Shown here: positions 9,240 to 20,395 of the stretch, in pieces
Layout of the letters: every line of letters begins with the position of its first letter
Numbering within the stretch: the first letter of the stretch is position 1
From: Mycteria americana
Taxonomy: Eukaryota; Chordata; Aves; Ciconiiformes; Ciconiidae
Assembly: GCF_035582795.1 (NCBI RefSeq)
Contig: NC_134372.1
Location: 37,095,316 to 37,159,315, forward strand
Reading direction: 5' to 3'
Length of the DNA stretch: 64,000 nt
Made by a program: the position numbers and the translations under genes
The notes under the pieces: generated by a model
Seen by the model: only the letters and a program-made list of their open reading frames with translations
Told to the model about the DNA's origin: nothing
Databases searched by the model: none

Positions 9240-10500
9240 GCAGCAGGACGGGGCGCGGGGCTGCGGCGCGGCTGGCAGCCCCGAGCGGGCGGGCTCCGCC
9301 GCTGTGGCGGTGCATGCCGCTAGATCCGCCCTAACATCTGTCCGTCTCACCATTGGCGCATCCATCAGTGTCACCCTGGCTGCACATTGCAACGACAACA
9401 CATCAGACACAACACAGACCGGGATTCGGTACAAATAACCAACATACTAAACAACTTAACCAGGAAGGAGGGGACCAGCCGCAGCATAAGTATTTACAAA
9501 TGTTAGACAGCCTTGGAAAACAGAGAGGGCTAGGCTGCGATTAATAACTCGTTCTTCCTCTCTCCCTCCTCCCCCTTCAAGTAGGAATTAGGAAATGGAA
9601 AACCTAAATAATTTATGGCCCCCCCGAAGGATGCGGCCGGCCGGGGGCAGGGGCAGGGGCAGGGGCCGGGACCGGGGCCGGGGCCGGGGCCGGGGCCGGG
9701 GCAGGGCGGCCGCTCCGCGCTCAGCCCGGCTGCGCTGCCGGCTCGGCGGGGCGATGGCTGCTTCGGGACCGACTCACACGCGGAGCCTGGGAGAGAGGTG
9801 AACTTCGGGCTTAGGAGGCTGCCGGCCGAGCCGGCGGGCGCTGCGCAACATGGAGGATGTCTCCGAGCTCTGGCGCGGGAGAGGCTGCAACAAACTTTCG
9901 GAGACTCCGCTCAGAGTGCGGGCAGCCGGGAGCCCCGGCCGGCTTTGTTCCTGCCCTGCCGCACAGAGCGCGGGGAAGGTCAGCCTGCCGCCAGGCGCTG
10001 GTAAAACGCCCCGAAAACTACAGCAAAATAAAAGTGACGAGGCGTGTTTAGGCATTTCAGTCCTGTAGAGGCTATTCTTACGTGTGCGAGAGTCCTCTCC
10101 AAAGCCAGCAATTGTTCTGATCTGCCCTTAGCTGGCTGCAGAGCATCCTGAGGAAAATGCCGCAGCGGCCAGCCACCAAGCTGGGGGGGTTGCAAGTTGC
10201 AAGAACTTTTTTCTTTCCACCTCCCCCCCTCTAAACCTGCTCATCTTTCACTCGCGCTGTGTCACACGTGCCCGCAGGACGCACTGCACCCTCGCTGCCC
10301 GCCGTGCCCGGCGCAGGGCGCAGAGCCCCGCCGGCCGCCGGAGCGGGGCTGGGGAGCGCGGCCGCCCGAGCGGGGCCGGGCTCTGCGGGGCGGCTCGGCG
10401 GGGTGCGCGCCCTCCCGCTGGCGTCGGCTGGTCAGGCTCGGCTCGGCTTCCCGGGCGTGCGGTCCTCCTCTCGCTGCTGCACTCGGCTACACGCGTGTAT
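9230..10500. promoter_or_regulatory. CpG island 2 (discontinuous)
   Basis: GC- and CG-rich blocks at about 9230-9320, 9615-10000 and 10265-10470, separated by less GC-rich DNA. No recognisable exon was found. The open frames across it translate to Gly/Pro/Arg-rich low-complexity sequence. It could be an alternative TSHZ3 promoter or a promoter for a noncoding RNA. Confidence 0.6.
9644..9706 (+). repeat. GGGGCA/GGGGCC hexanucleotide array
   Basis: About ten hexamers: GGGGCA-type units first, then GGGGCC, GGGACC and four perfect GGGGCC units at 9674-9697, ending in GGGGCA. The plus strand has many closely spaced G4 runs and could form G-quadruplexes. Confidence 0.9.
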
Positions 10501-11700
10501 TTACGGATTTAGTGGCATGTGTATTCCAACAGTTTCCCTAGCAGAGCTCTCCATCTCGCAGAAGTACAGCCTGTGTGGAAGATGCTGGCAGGTTGCAACC
10601 TCAGCAGCTGAACGGTGTCACTAAAACAAACATTTGCGAGAAAATCAGCATCCCTGCTGTATGGTGAGGTTTGTCCAACAACACTTACCTTGCTTTTCAA
10701 AGGGCGGGCCACAAGCGCTGGCAGCGGAGGGTAATGAGCTTGTAACAGTGCACCCGTTTGGGACTGGAGGGGGGCTGAATGAAAACAGTTAAACTTTCCG
10801 TAAACAGTAACTGGAGGAACTTTCTCAGGTCAATTAGAAATAATAACTCTCGTGCCTGTGTGTGTGAGAGAGAGGGAGAAAGAGGCAGCAGATATACGTG
10901 CACACAGGCACATGCACTGCACTTACACATTCGCAACTCTTAGTGCCAAAACGCTTAGGAAGTTGTGGAATAATTTGGTTTTAACTATATCCAGTTTTTT
11001 CAGGAAGAAAAAAAAAATCTATTGGACTTTCTGTCAGACGAATTACAGAGAGAAATGCAGATCCCTTCATGTGCATCAGCTTCTTTGGGGGTCACAGTCT
11101 ATTTCAGAGAGCGAGAACCCGTAATTTTATTAAGTGTAACATTTACAAACGTAATGCATAAAATCGATGACTGTACAGACTCCATCTACAAAGACTCAGC
11201 ACACGAGGCTCAGCTCCACGCTCGCTCTTCCCGGCAGTTTTAAACTAAGGTACCAATTATTTATAAGTCCCATAATTAGATAACCATCACTCCCGAACTT
11301 TCCATCAGCTAAGAATGTTTTATATTTCAACAGTGCACACCGTTTAGTGCCCTTCTTTGTTGTATATTTTCACTGCTCCTTTCATTCCCCCCCGTGAAAA
11401 CTCCAACAGTTTCCCAAGAAACCCCTCGCCCTCCACCCGGGTCCGAGCGGAGGCAGCGGGCTGAGCTGCTAGAAGGACCACTGAAATGAGCTGTTAGTTC
11501 TGGGGATAGCCAGAGAGGATCAGCAAGGAAGTTTATTAAACTTGGAGCAGCCGCCTCCTAGACACCGGCGCGTTTGGGGCTTCAACCTCTCTCTCCCGAG
11601 CAGCGTGCTGATGTTTCGCCACTTGTTCCTTGCGAACAAGGGAGACGTCGAGGTCCCCATGTGCGTGTGCTGCTCTCGGAGACTCGTTTGTTCGCGTTGG
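10500..11700. other. Non-island DNA between CpG islands 2 and 3
   Basis: No gene is seen. There is a TG/AG purine-rich run near 10858-10885 and a homeodomain-type cluster near 11253-11282 (CCAATTATTTATAA, then CATAATTAGATAA). The rest is unremarkable unique sequence. Confidence 0.5.
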
Positions 11701-11729
11701 TTGATTGCTTTTCAGGGGGGTCAAGCCCG

Positions 11730-12320
11730 GTGTGAGACCTGCTCCGTCCCTGGGCGCTCGGCCCCGGCCCCCGGCAGCCGCCGGGCTCTGCGGAGCGCCT
11801 CCGCCCCTTCGAGCGGAGCAGGGGAGGCGGCGGGGAGCCAGCGGCCCCTCACCGGCCCCTCACCGGCCCCTCACCGGCCCCTCACCGGCCGAGCGTCCCC
11901 GCACACACGGGAAGGGCTGGGCAGCAGCGAGCTGGGGCCTTTCGAGGCGCCGGCTGCAAGGCGCCGGGCGCCCCGCCGACCGGGGAGCGAGCTGTCGAGG
12001 GAGGAGGCGGCGCGCCGGGGCCGGGCCGCCGGGGGCCGGGCTCCCGGCCGCGGGGGGGGCCGAGCCCCGGCGGAAGGCGCGGGCAGGGCGCCGGGCGCTC
12101 ACCTGCCAGCGGCTCCTGCGGGCGGCCCCCCGCCGCGCCCAGGCGGAGCCGCGGGCTCTGGGAGCGGCGCGGGGGCATCGCCCGGGGCCGGGCGCGGGGA
12201 GCGCGGGGAGCGCCGCAGCCCGCAGCCGCGCCGGGCACCCGCGGCCCCGCCGGGCGTCCAGGCAGCCGCCGGCTGCCACCGCCGCCTTCGGTCCCAGGGA
12301 AAAAGCTCTCCTCCTTCCGA
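11730..12320. promoter_or_regulatory. CpG island 3
   Basis: About 600 bp of dense GC and CG sequence with sharp edges. It contains an 11-bp tandem repeat. Open frames run through it on both strands at once, which points to base composition rather than coding. Confidence 0.65.
11842..11890. repeat. 11-bp tandem repeat, about 4.4 copies
   Basis: Four perfect copies of CGGCCCCTCAC followed by a partial CGGCC, inside CpG island 3. Confidence 0.95.
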
Positions 12321-13050
12321 ACGCCTCGCTGGCTCTCCATCGAAATGCGAAAAGTGTGCGAAAAGTGCTTCGGTTTCTGCCGGCGAAGAACAAAGAGGAA
12401 ACAGTTTTCATTAAGGCTGGGCTAGATGAACGTGGATCTGACAAGTTTGTTTAAAAACACCACTGCCCACGACCGGAAACGATACTCCACTTCTGTAAAA
12501 GACAAAGTGTTGTCAATAACCATTATAACAGCAATAATAATCTGAGAAGAGAACAAAGACATTTTGTAATATCTACACAACTTTATTAGAGCAAAATTAT
12601 TTTTAAATGCCTATGAATTCCCAAACCTCCCGAATACAAATGAATAAAAGTTTTTCTTCGGGCTAAAATCTTTGCTTGAATGTAAATTGTTTGGATAAGT
12701 GAATTTACACAGCAGCAAAGTTTGTTTGTCTTAGTCCAGTAGCTTTGCTTTAACGAACCAGATGTTTTGTCTGTAAATTGTCCAGAGGACTTTCGCAGTT
12801 CTGACATGTAATAAGCCCCAGAAAATCGGACCTGGGATAGCAGCGTCCTTGCGATCAGGCACAGGCATTTCGGAAAGAGCACGGGGAAAATGGATAGGAA
12901 AGCGTAAGCACGGCCAGTGTCTTACTATTTTGAAGCATTCCTTTTAAGCTGTAGGTAACCTTGTCCGAATCGATTCGCTTCCGTCTGAGCTAAAAGGAAT
13001 GCCCCACCTAACCCCCGATACCAGAAGTGTATCCCCCCCAAAGAAAAAAA
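12320..13050. other. AT-rich gap between CpG islands 3 and 4
   Basis: No exon is recognised. AACAAAG-ACA-TTTTGTA at 12552-12568 resembles a paired SOX site with an imperfect second half. Otherwise it is ordinary unique sequence. Confidence 0.45.
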
Positions 13051-13800
13051 CAGCCCGCAGTGGTGGGGGGAAACTTTGGCCGAGGAAGCCGCAGGGCGCT
13101 GCGAGGAAACTCCCGGAGCGGGTCGGCCCCGCGCGGGCGCCCCCGCCGCTGCAGCCGCCGGGCGGAGCGGGGCAGCGGACCCGCCCCGCACCGCGCCCGC
13201 AGCCCTCGCGGCCCGCCGCGCCGCTGGCCGCGCCGGGAGGTGCCCGCGGCGGGCGCTCCGTCCCTCCGTCCGTCCCTCCGTCCGTCCCTCCGTCCGCCCG
13301 TCCCTCCCCGCGGCGCCGGGCGGCGGCGGCGCTCTCCGGCCGGGGCCGCGGCGGCTCCTCTCCCGCGGGGCCCCTGCGGCGGCGAAGCCCCCAGCCCCAC
13401 GTCGGCTGGAGAGCGGCCCGCCGCCGGGTGCCAACAAGTTCGCGAATTAAACTTGGGCGGCGAGAGCGGCTCCCCGGCCCCGGCTCTGCCGGGGTGCTGC
13501 TGCTGCTGCTCTCGCCCGTGGAGAGCCGGGGCCCGGCCGCGTCCCCGCGGGGGGTGGGGGGGGGCAGAGGCTCCGTCGCGCTTTGCGGTGCCTCTCGGCC
13601 GGGGAAGGGCTGCGGCCCCCGAGCTCCCACTCGCCCCGGCCCAGCCGGGCTTCCTGCGGGCAGAGCCTGGGGCGGCGAGCCCCGCTCGGCCCGGCCAGCG
13701 CCCGCCCCGGCGCCCTGCCCGCCCCGAGCCTCCCCCGCCCCGCTCCCTCGGCACTTGCCGCTCTCCCAGGGGCGGCACTTTTTGGGGATGATGCGTGATG
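13050..13800. promoter_or_regulatory. CpG island 4
   Basis: About 750 bp of GC- and CG-rich DNA with a 12-bp-type minisatellite and a short CTG run near 13496-13510. All three frames of both strands are largely open, so the frames have no coding value. Confidence 0.65.
13257..13308. repeat. CCGT/CCCT minisatellite
   Basis: Repeated units of CCGTCCGTCCCT (12 bp) about four times, the last diverged to CCGCCCGTCCCT, inside CpG island 4. Confidence 0.9.
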
Positions 13801-14510
13801 AAATGAGATCTACCGTCGCGATTCAGTCCCCCTGAACTATCACTTCCCCCCCCCCCCCCGAAAGGACTTAGGGTCTCTGAAGAAACAATCGGCCGCTGCC
13901 TTGAAGGAAATAAGCGATACCATTCAGAGCTACTGTAGCGTAATGTATTCACTTGGGCAGTAGGAAAATCTTTTATGAAAAATAGTTACAGATCCTGGAA
14001 CTCCACCATATGTGACAACAAAAGCTATTGTGTTAGCAGAAAGGGTTTAGCTAATTTTACCTATACAAAGTTTTACTCGCTGCAGGCTTTGGGAACGCCT
14101 TTGTGGAGCCTGGCAGTGATCCTCAGAGCTGGTTAATTTGAAAGGAGTTTGGAGGATCCAGGAGACGGGGAAGGGATTCCCTTCTTACTTCTCGCATCAT
14201 CTGAAAGTTTTCATTGCACAGCTACCCCAGCTGTTCCTTTGCTGACCGCCTGTGATTTAACGCAATAAATATTTTGTTGTGCACAGATACACTTTTTTTG
14301 AAAAAACAGGGGAAAATATATGAAGTGGAACGTTGATAAAGCCTAACCCCGAGCAAAATCTCTCTTTTCACAGAAAGTTATTTCCCAGACGGATTTTTTT
14401 TTTAGTGATTTGCACATAGTGCTTGCACTAAGCCGTGCAAGTTTCTCCTAAAAAAAAAGTTATCCCTCTGCCAACAACGCACCTTTCCCCGGCTGCGGGC
14501 ACGCTCCAAG
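13800..14510. other. Gap between CpG islands 4 and 5
   Basis: It starts with a run of 14 C at 13846-13859, then unique AT-rich sequence with several TAAT/ATTA cores. No gene is seen. Confidence 0.5.
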
Positions 14511-14699
14511 CCCCACTGCTTCCTTACTCTACCGCCAAGGGAAGAGAAGCGCTACGATCGTCCCCGCCGCCCCCCAAGAGCGCTGGCTGCGCGGCGAGGA
14601 GCTCACTGCCCCCGAGGGGACGCGCCCCGGGCCGAGGATAACAACCGGCTCCCGGCGGCGCGGCCGGTCCCGCAGCCCCGCCCCGGCTGCGCCCCGCGG

Positions 14700-14726
14700 C
14701 CCCGGCCCCGGCCCCGGCCCCGGCCC
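14700..14726 (-). repeat. (CCCCGG)4, GGGGCC-type on the minus strand
   Basis: Four perfect CCCCGG units followed by a partial one. Its G-rich strand is the minus strand, opposite to the array at 9644-9706. Confidence 0.92.
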
Positions 14727-15243
14727 GCCGCGCTGCGCTGCGCTGCGCGGAGGTGCGGGCCTCCGCTGCCGCCCTCCCGCCCGCCGCCTCCGCGCCTCGA
14801 CGTGCCTCTTTGATCTGGGGAATGAAACTGTGCAGGCCGGTAGGCCACGGCGTGGCACGCGGCCAACGGGCATTTAAAAAAGACATAGAGGGGCTGCCGG
14901 GCCGTAAATCCTCGCTCCCCAGCATGCCCAGCAACTACTGTTTAGAAGGGCTGTACTAAATTTATGATGTACGAAGAGCACGGGACCCGGATGACGCAGG
15001 CCATGTGCGGGAGTTCGACCTACGCTCCTCCCGCCTTCCGCGGGGCTCCGCACAGGCGGCCCGGCCGCGGGGGGACGCGGCGCCCGGAGCGGACCGCTGG
15101 GCTCGGCCCTGCCGCGGCGGGACCCGGCCGGCACCCAGCGTCCTCCGCCCTCACCCCTTCTCCAAGAAAAATTAATAAAAATCATAAAAAGCCGCTGTTT
15201 GGGCGCAGCCGCCCTGACAAGGCAGCAAACAGGCCCCGGGGAG

Positions 15244-15282
15244 GCCGGGCAGCGGAGGCGGCCGGGCAGCGGAGGCGGCCGG
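15244..15282. repeat. 17-bp tandem repeat, about 2.3 copies
   Basis: GCCGGGCAGCGGAGGCG is present twice in tandem with a partial third copy. Confidence 0.9.
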
Positions 15283-15464
15283 CTGCTGCAGCACCCCTGG
15301 GCGGGCAGCTGTCGGGGGCCGCCCTCGCGTCCCGCACCCCAGGGCGCGGTTCAGCCTCGCCTTGCTCTGGGCAGTGCAAGCCGCCCCCTCGTCCCCCTCC
15401 CGCGCGGTTGGTTTGCGAGCAGGAGCAACGTCCCCGAAACCGCGGGCAGGTCACGGCTGTAAAT

Positions 15465-15510
15465 GTGTGTATGTATGTGCGTATGTATGTATGTATGTAT
15501 GTGCGTGTGC
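15465..15510. repeat. (GTAT)n microsatellite with GT/GC interruptions
   Basis: GTAT units interrupted by GTGC, at the upstream edge of CpG island 5. Confidence 0.93.
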
Positions 15511-15519
15511 TCGCCGGGG

Positions 15520-18500
15520 TGAGGGGAAGCGCAAAGGCAGGAGCGGTAGCTCTGTGCTCTCCTACTAGAGTTTGCACCACCCAGGTCAGATGTAACGTGG
15601 AAACTACGAAAATCTGACACCGTCGTTGATTCCGTCTCTTTGTTCTCATGCCATCTCTACACAATGGAGAGAAAGAAGTGTGACTTTAAAATTGCAATTA
15701 ACCAGCTTTAGAGCAGATTTCTTTCATTGGGTGTTTATTTCTATCAAATCTCATTTCTTCTCTGAAAAAGCACTCCTAATTTTAAGATAAAGCAGACGAT
15801 GTAAAATACCTTATATCCTTCTGCAATAAGAGTTGCCTAAATTATGACTGGATGTGCCTAAAGAGTCATCTTACAGTTTCCCACTGATTTTGGTCAGGTC
15901 TTGAAAGAACGGCAATTTTTTTTCTAGTGTTTTAAAAGTATTAACTTCCTTTCAAACATTCTTTAACCTTTAATGTTTTGTAACTTGATGAAAAGGTCAC
16001 TTTGCTCAGAGTGGATGCATCTGCTCCATAATTGTTCTAGTATCAGGCAGAGCTCCATCCCAACACTAAATTCTTTTATGAGGATTTTTTTTTCTTAATA
16101 TACTACTGTTAAGGTTACCATAAGCAATTGTTTTAAAGGCAAAGAGCTATAGAGCAAAGGATGCTCGCACTTTATTTAATTTCACCGGCTTCAGATGTTT
16201 AGAGCTGTATTCAGCAGATGACATTAGCTGAGCTCCGAGAAGACTAACCCGAACGGTTTCACCTCTTCCCACTTGTGGGGACCTGAGGTAGAACAGGAAC
16301 AGAATGAATAGCTGAATTTATAGACTGAGCTGCATAACAAACTAGCACAAACTACTGATTAATACTACTTCAAACCAGCAGCAAGTTTGATCTGAGCATC
16401 TCAAAGTACTTTACAGAGGGCTATGCCAGAAAGCCGAGACACGGCTGGGTTAAGAGCGGAGCGATGCCAGAGATCCAGAGACCATTGGACATCGGTGTCT
16501 CACAATCAGACTCAAAAAGCAATATGGTGGTAAAACTGTTACTAATCTAATTATATTTCAGACTACTTGCTGTGAAGGCAGCAGAAGCTTTTCAGCATGT
16601 GTAAATCAATATTTATTATTAGGAGCAATAATATTTTGAATCTGCTTATTTAGCCAGTTTTGGTATAGAGAACCTATGTTTGTTCCCATGTAGAAGATTA
16701 GGAGATGAAAACATTCATTGCCGCTCATGGGCTGAGAATGCCCCTCCGAGGGGCAGCCTGCGGCCCCAGCTCTCTGGGCAAGCATCACTTACTCGCGACA
16801 CTGTGGCTGCTTTGCAAGAGTGGCGATACCTGACTGCATATTGGAGATTAGAGCGAGAACCTTAAATTGAGGCAATTTATCCCTCTAAAATACAACAGGA
16901 TTTTCTAATTCTTACACAATTCAAACATCCAGAGAATATGTTTAATTAAAACATGGCTATACATTTTTTTTTAAGATTTTCTAAAAAAAACAAAGAAATG
17001 AACTAATTATATTGCTTAGTATTCTAATATGCCTTTTTTTTTTTTTTTTAAATAACACACTTTTCTAGCCAGGCCAGTCCCTTGAGGACCAGTTCCTCAT
17101 TTATAAGGAGGTCCCCAATGGGAGTTAAAAAGAGGCTGTTTTGTAAGAGGAAAATATATTCTGAAAGAGGAGCCATACAAAGATAACCCCGCATCACATA
17201 GATCAGTATGGAGGCTGGAATATGTATTCCAATGATGCAAATCTTCCCCTGCAATAATTTGCTCGTTAGTGTTAACGAAAGCCCGATACTGATGTCTATG
17301 TATTTGTTCTTGTATTTTTCATCACGCTAATGCTTTTAACTAAAATTATTTTTTTAAATTTGCTTTATTTAATGAATTTAAAGGTCAATCCTCTTCCTTT
17401 CCATATGCAAATCCCATTAACAGTAGAGGTTTGATATTAATGGGAGTTAATAGCATAGATAGCCCCTTCACACAGAAACCCCACAAAAGAACAAAATAAT
17501 CTCAAGACAATTTCAGTAAATTTGTTGCTTCTTTCTCCCCTTGGAGTAACCAAATATCAGGGCAACAGCACCTTGGAAATCGGAGTGACAGCCAGAGGAG
17601 GGATGAGATGTGGAAGGGCACACAGCCCCCTCCCCCCCAACTTCCAAACGCAGGCCCCCAGGGAAAGGACGCAGCCCCCCAGCAGCTGGAGCTCACCACC
17701 ACCGCTGCTGCCACCTCCTCCTCACCAGCCGCTCACACCTGCGGCAGCCAGGCAGGACACAAGGTGCCATCACCAACAGACCCTTCCCCATGCTCCTAAA
17801 GAGGGAACAGGCAACTTCTGCTCTCTTCAGGGGCCGATAGTCTCCACCTGAGAGACACAGCAGCTACTCAGAGAAAAAAGGAGCTGCTGGAGTTGATAAG
17901 GGAGTAAGTGAAGTTACTGCCTCTCCCCGTTTCTGCCAGTTTGGGAGTTGTTAACTGTTTTGTCACTGTCTTTCTATCTATAGTTGCTGTAGCAGGACTT
18001 GCAGAGTTTTTGATAGTTTTTTTTTTTTTAACTACAGCTGTTGGTGTTAAAATAACAACACTTACATGCCTACGGAGGGGGAGAGGGGGAAAGAGATGAA
18101 TAAACTCCTTGCTTTCATCTGCAGTCCCTGTAGGAAAATGCTCCCTATGCTAATGAGTGAGGAACAACCCTGTCTAGCCTAACTTACGCAGTAAAACTAT
18201 CCACAGTGTTTTTCAAGCAGATGAATCCAGATACCAAACAGCAAAGCATCATTAGTCCAGAGCAGCTTCTTCCTTGGTGAGGAATAAAGAATACCTCATG
18301 CAGCCCCTGGCAAGGCCAGCCCAAGCACGGCTCCTCCGGATTGGCCTCTGTTTCATTAAGGGCAAGGCGAAGTAATGTGATTAAAAGAGATGGAGAAAGG
18401 GATGACTCATGGACCACGAGTGGTGTTAATTCACCTCTTATCAAAGGGCACTAACCCGCTCCCTCTGAACACCAGGGAATCTCGCAAGGAAACGCATCTT

Positions 18501-20310
18501 CAGTGCAGCCTCTCTCCTAGTTGTCACTCCTGAGCTGAAAACGTTTTCCCAAATACTTTTCTCAACCTGCACTTAGCAGATGACGTTAGTCTGCTACACT
18601 CGCAAACAGTGCAAGGCCTTTCACAATCACGTTTTACAATATCTGAATGCCCTTCCCAAAACTCAAAACACCTTAGTTTTTTTAGGGAAACCATTTTTTG
18701 TTTCCTTAAATTGAATTTACTTTTCCACTGTTTATACCAAAGGGATTTTTTTTTTTTTTTAAATTCCTGAACCTGGAAGCTGGTTTTATCCTTTGAAAAA
18801 GGTTGTGTATAAAAACCATAAACCGTCCCTGGGAGCTGTGGACAGAGCCCTGCAATGCTCTTGGTCTGCCCAACCTCTGAGCTGCAGAGAGAGCGGAGCT
18901 ACAGCAAGGACCGGCAGTCCTGTGCCCCTAAAACACACAGAGCTGCTGCTTCAATGGGTGGTTACGTTGAACAAATCTTTTTCGCTCTGCTTGGCTGGTG
19001 GGATGTTGGAAAGTCCCTCTGAAACAGCAACTATGGGCAGAGACAGTCCTTGTGATGTGTATCACAGCAGCTTCCATCTCTCAGAGATACTGTTTCTGGC
19101 TCTTTGCAGACTAAAGCAGATAGTATCATATCATACCATGGCTTACATTAAGGTCACCTTTTCCGTCACAGCCTTGATTTGGCCATAGATTTGGCAAGGG
19201 AAGGGCTGGAGGGTAGGAAGCACGCTGAGATAAAAGGCATCACGTTTCTGAGGCAGCCAGGGCCCTATTTGCTGGCCTGTAGTTCGGATTATAGGCTGAT
19301 ACACACTCAAAACTCCCATTGGCTTCTATGCAAATAGGAGAGCATGGAATTAGGTCTGATATTTGAAGTGCATGACAAAATAAGACTTATACTGCTTGTG
19401 TTTTGGGGAGGTGAGTGCTGATTGCTACAAGCATTCTGTTTCCAGCCAAACAGCAAAACTCTGTAATTGTCCAGATACGTCACAGGCTCGAAGAGTTTGC
19501 ATTTTTACAAAACATTAGGTATAAATTACTTCCACGAACAGGAGCCTGGACTCAATGGAACAATGCAGTTGTCTGTTACAGCAAATCTGGCGTTCCTGGA
19601 TTCAAATCTGCTACAGGCATTCTGGATTTTAATTAATATATTGTTTCATATGTATGAGTATTTAATGGTATTTTTGTTTTCACGCCCTGCATTTTTATTT
19701 TAAACAAAGTGCATTCTCTGTATTATTCTCCGAAGCAATTGAATAAATATCACAGACTTTATAGATCTGGTAGCCTTTCCAGTGAACAACACAGCAGTCA
19801 TGCTTCACAGAAAAGGGATAACATCCTAGAGTGCAGCTGATAAGAGCAACAATTTACAAAGCAAGAGATCTGTTATGCAGTGAAAGCTTTATTACCATGA
19901 CTTGATGTTACATCTACAACACATAAGGGTTAATCATTGCAGCAGTTTGCAGCTGGTTTGTGCTCTCAGGGGAGTCATAGCAATAGACTTCTGCGTGTAA
20001 GACAAGGTCAGCGTTGCTCTCCCGGGGTCAGCAGGCCACGTGATAACACAACTCCGAAACTTCGGCTCCGAGGAGACACAGGTGCCAAACCCATTTTGTG
20101 GTCTGTTGTAGAGCGCTTCTTGCGGTTTTTATTCTCCTCAATAAAAACACATACATAGCTCTGTGGTATATAATTGGATGGTGAGTTTTCAGAGCTACCC
20201 ATCAGTGTGAGTTTTCTGTGGCAGCAGTGGGTTCATGAGTTTGCCAGGTACATGTAACATTTCACGGGAGACTTACTCTTAGTGGACTGAGAAAACAGAG
20301 CAGTCAATGC
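15520..20310. other. Upstream desert, segment 1
   Basis: No exon is recognised. It holds a MIR-like fragment (about 16385-16500), POU octamers ATGCAAAT at 17405-17412 and 19328-19335, long T runs near 17034-17049 and 18747-18760, and a GC-rich pocket at about 17600-17790 with a CACCACC-type stretch. The rest is unique AT-rich DNA. Confidence 0.5.
16385..16500 (-). mobile_element. Probable MIR-like SINE fragment, strongly diverged
   Basis: ATCTCAAAGTACTTTACAGA followed by GAGACACGGCTGGGTTAAGA follows the order of a MIR-like amniote SINE read in antisense (ATCTCAAAGCGCTTTACA, then GAGGCACAGAGAGGTTAAG). The match is from memory, not from an alignment. Confidence 0.5.
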
Positions 20311-20319
20311 CGAGTTTAA

Positions 20320-20395
20320 GGGCCAAATCCTGCATAATTTGTTCAGTCTCATGGTATAAAATGCTCACAAGAGTAAAGTGAGCAGAATTGGACTT
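20320..20395. repeat. Fold-back element A (GGCCAAATCC type)
   Basis: Begins GGGCCAAATCCTGC and ends GCAGAATTGGACTT, so the ends are imperfect inverted repeats about 75 bp apart. It resembles a short palindromic element common in sauropsid genomes. Confidence 0.55.

Larger units (their letters stand above)
14510..15450. promoter_or_regulatory. CpG island 5
   Basis: GC- and CG-rich blocks at about 14520-14810 and 15000-15440, separated by less rich DNA. It holds a CCCCGG hexamer array, GCGCT pentamers near 14727-14748 and a 17-bp tandem repeat. No exon is recognised. Confidence 0.65.

Noticed and set aside
11542..12454. Open frames of 290 and 249 codons on the plus strand in island 3
   Set aside because: Two frames are open together over the same GC-rich DNA and neither resembles a known family.
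12999..13952. Frames of about 230-314 codons on both strands in island 4
   Set aside because: Mutually overlapping and low complexity, with minisatellite translation inside.
14964..15617. 217-codon plus-strand frame in island 5
   Set aside because: Ends in a translated GTAT microsatellite; no homology recognised.
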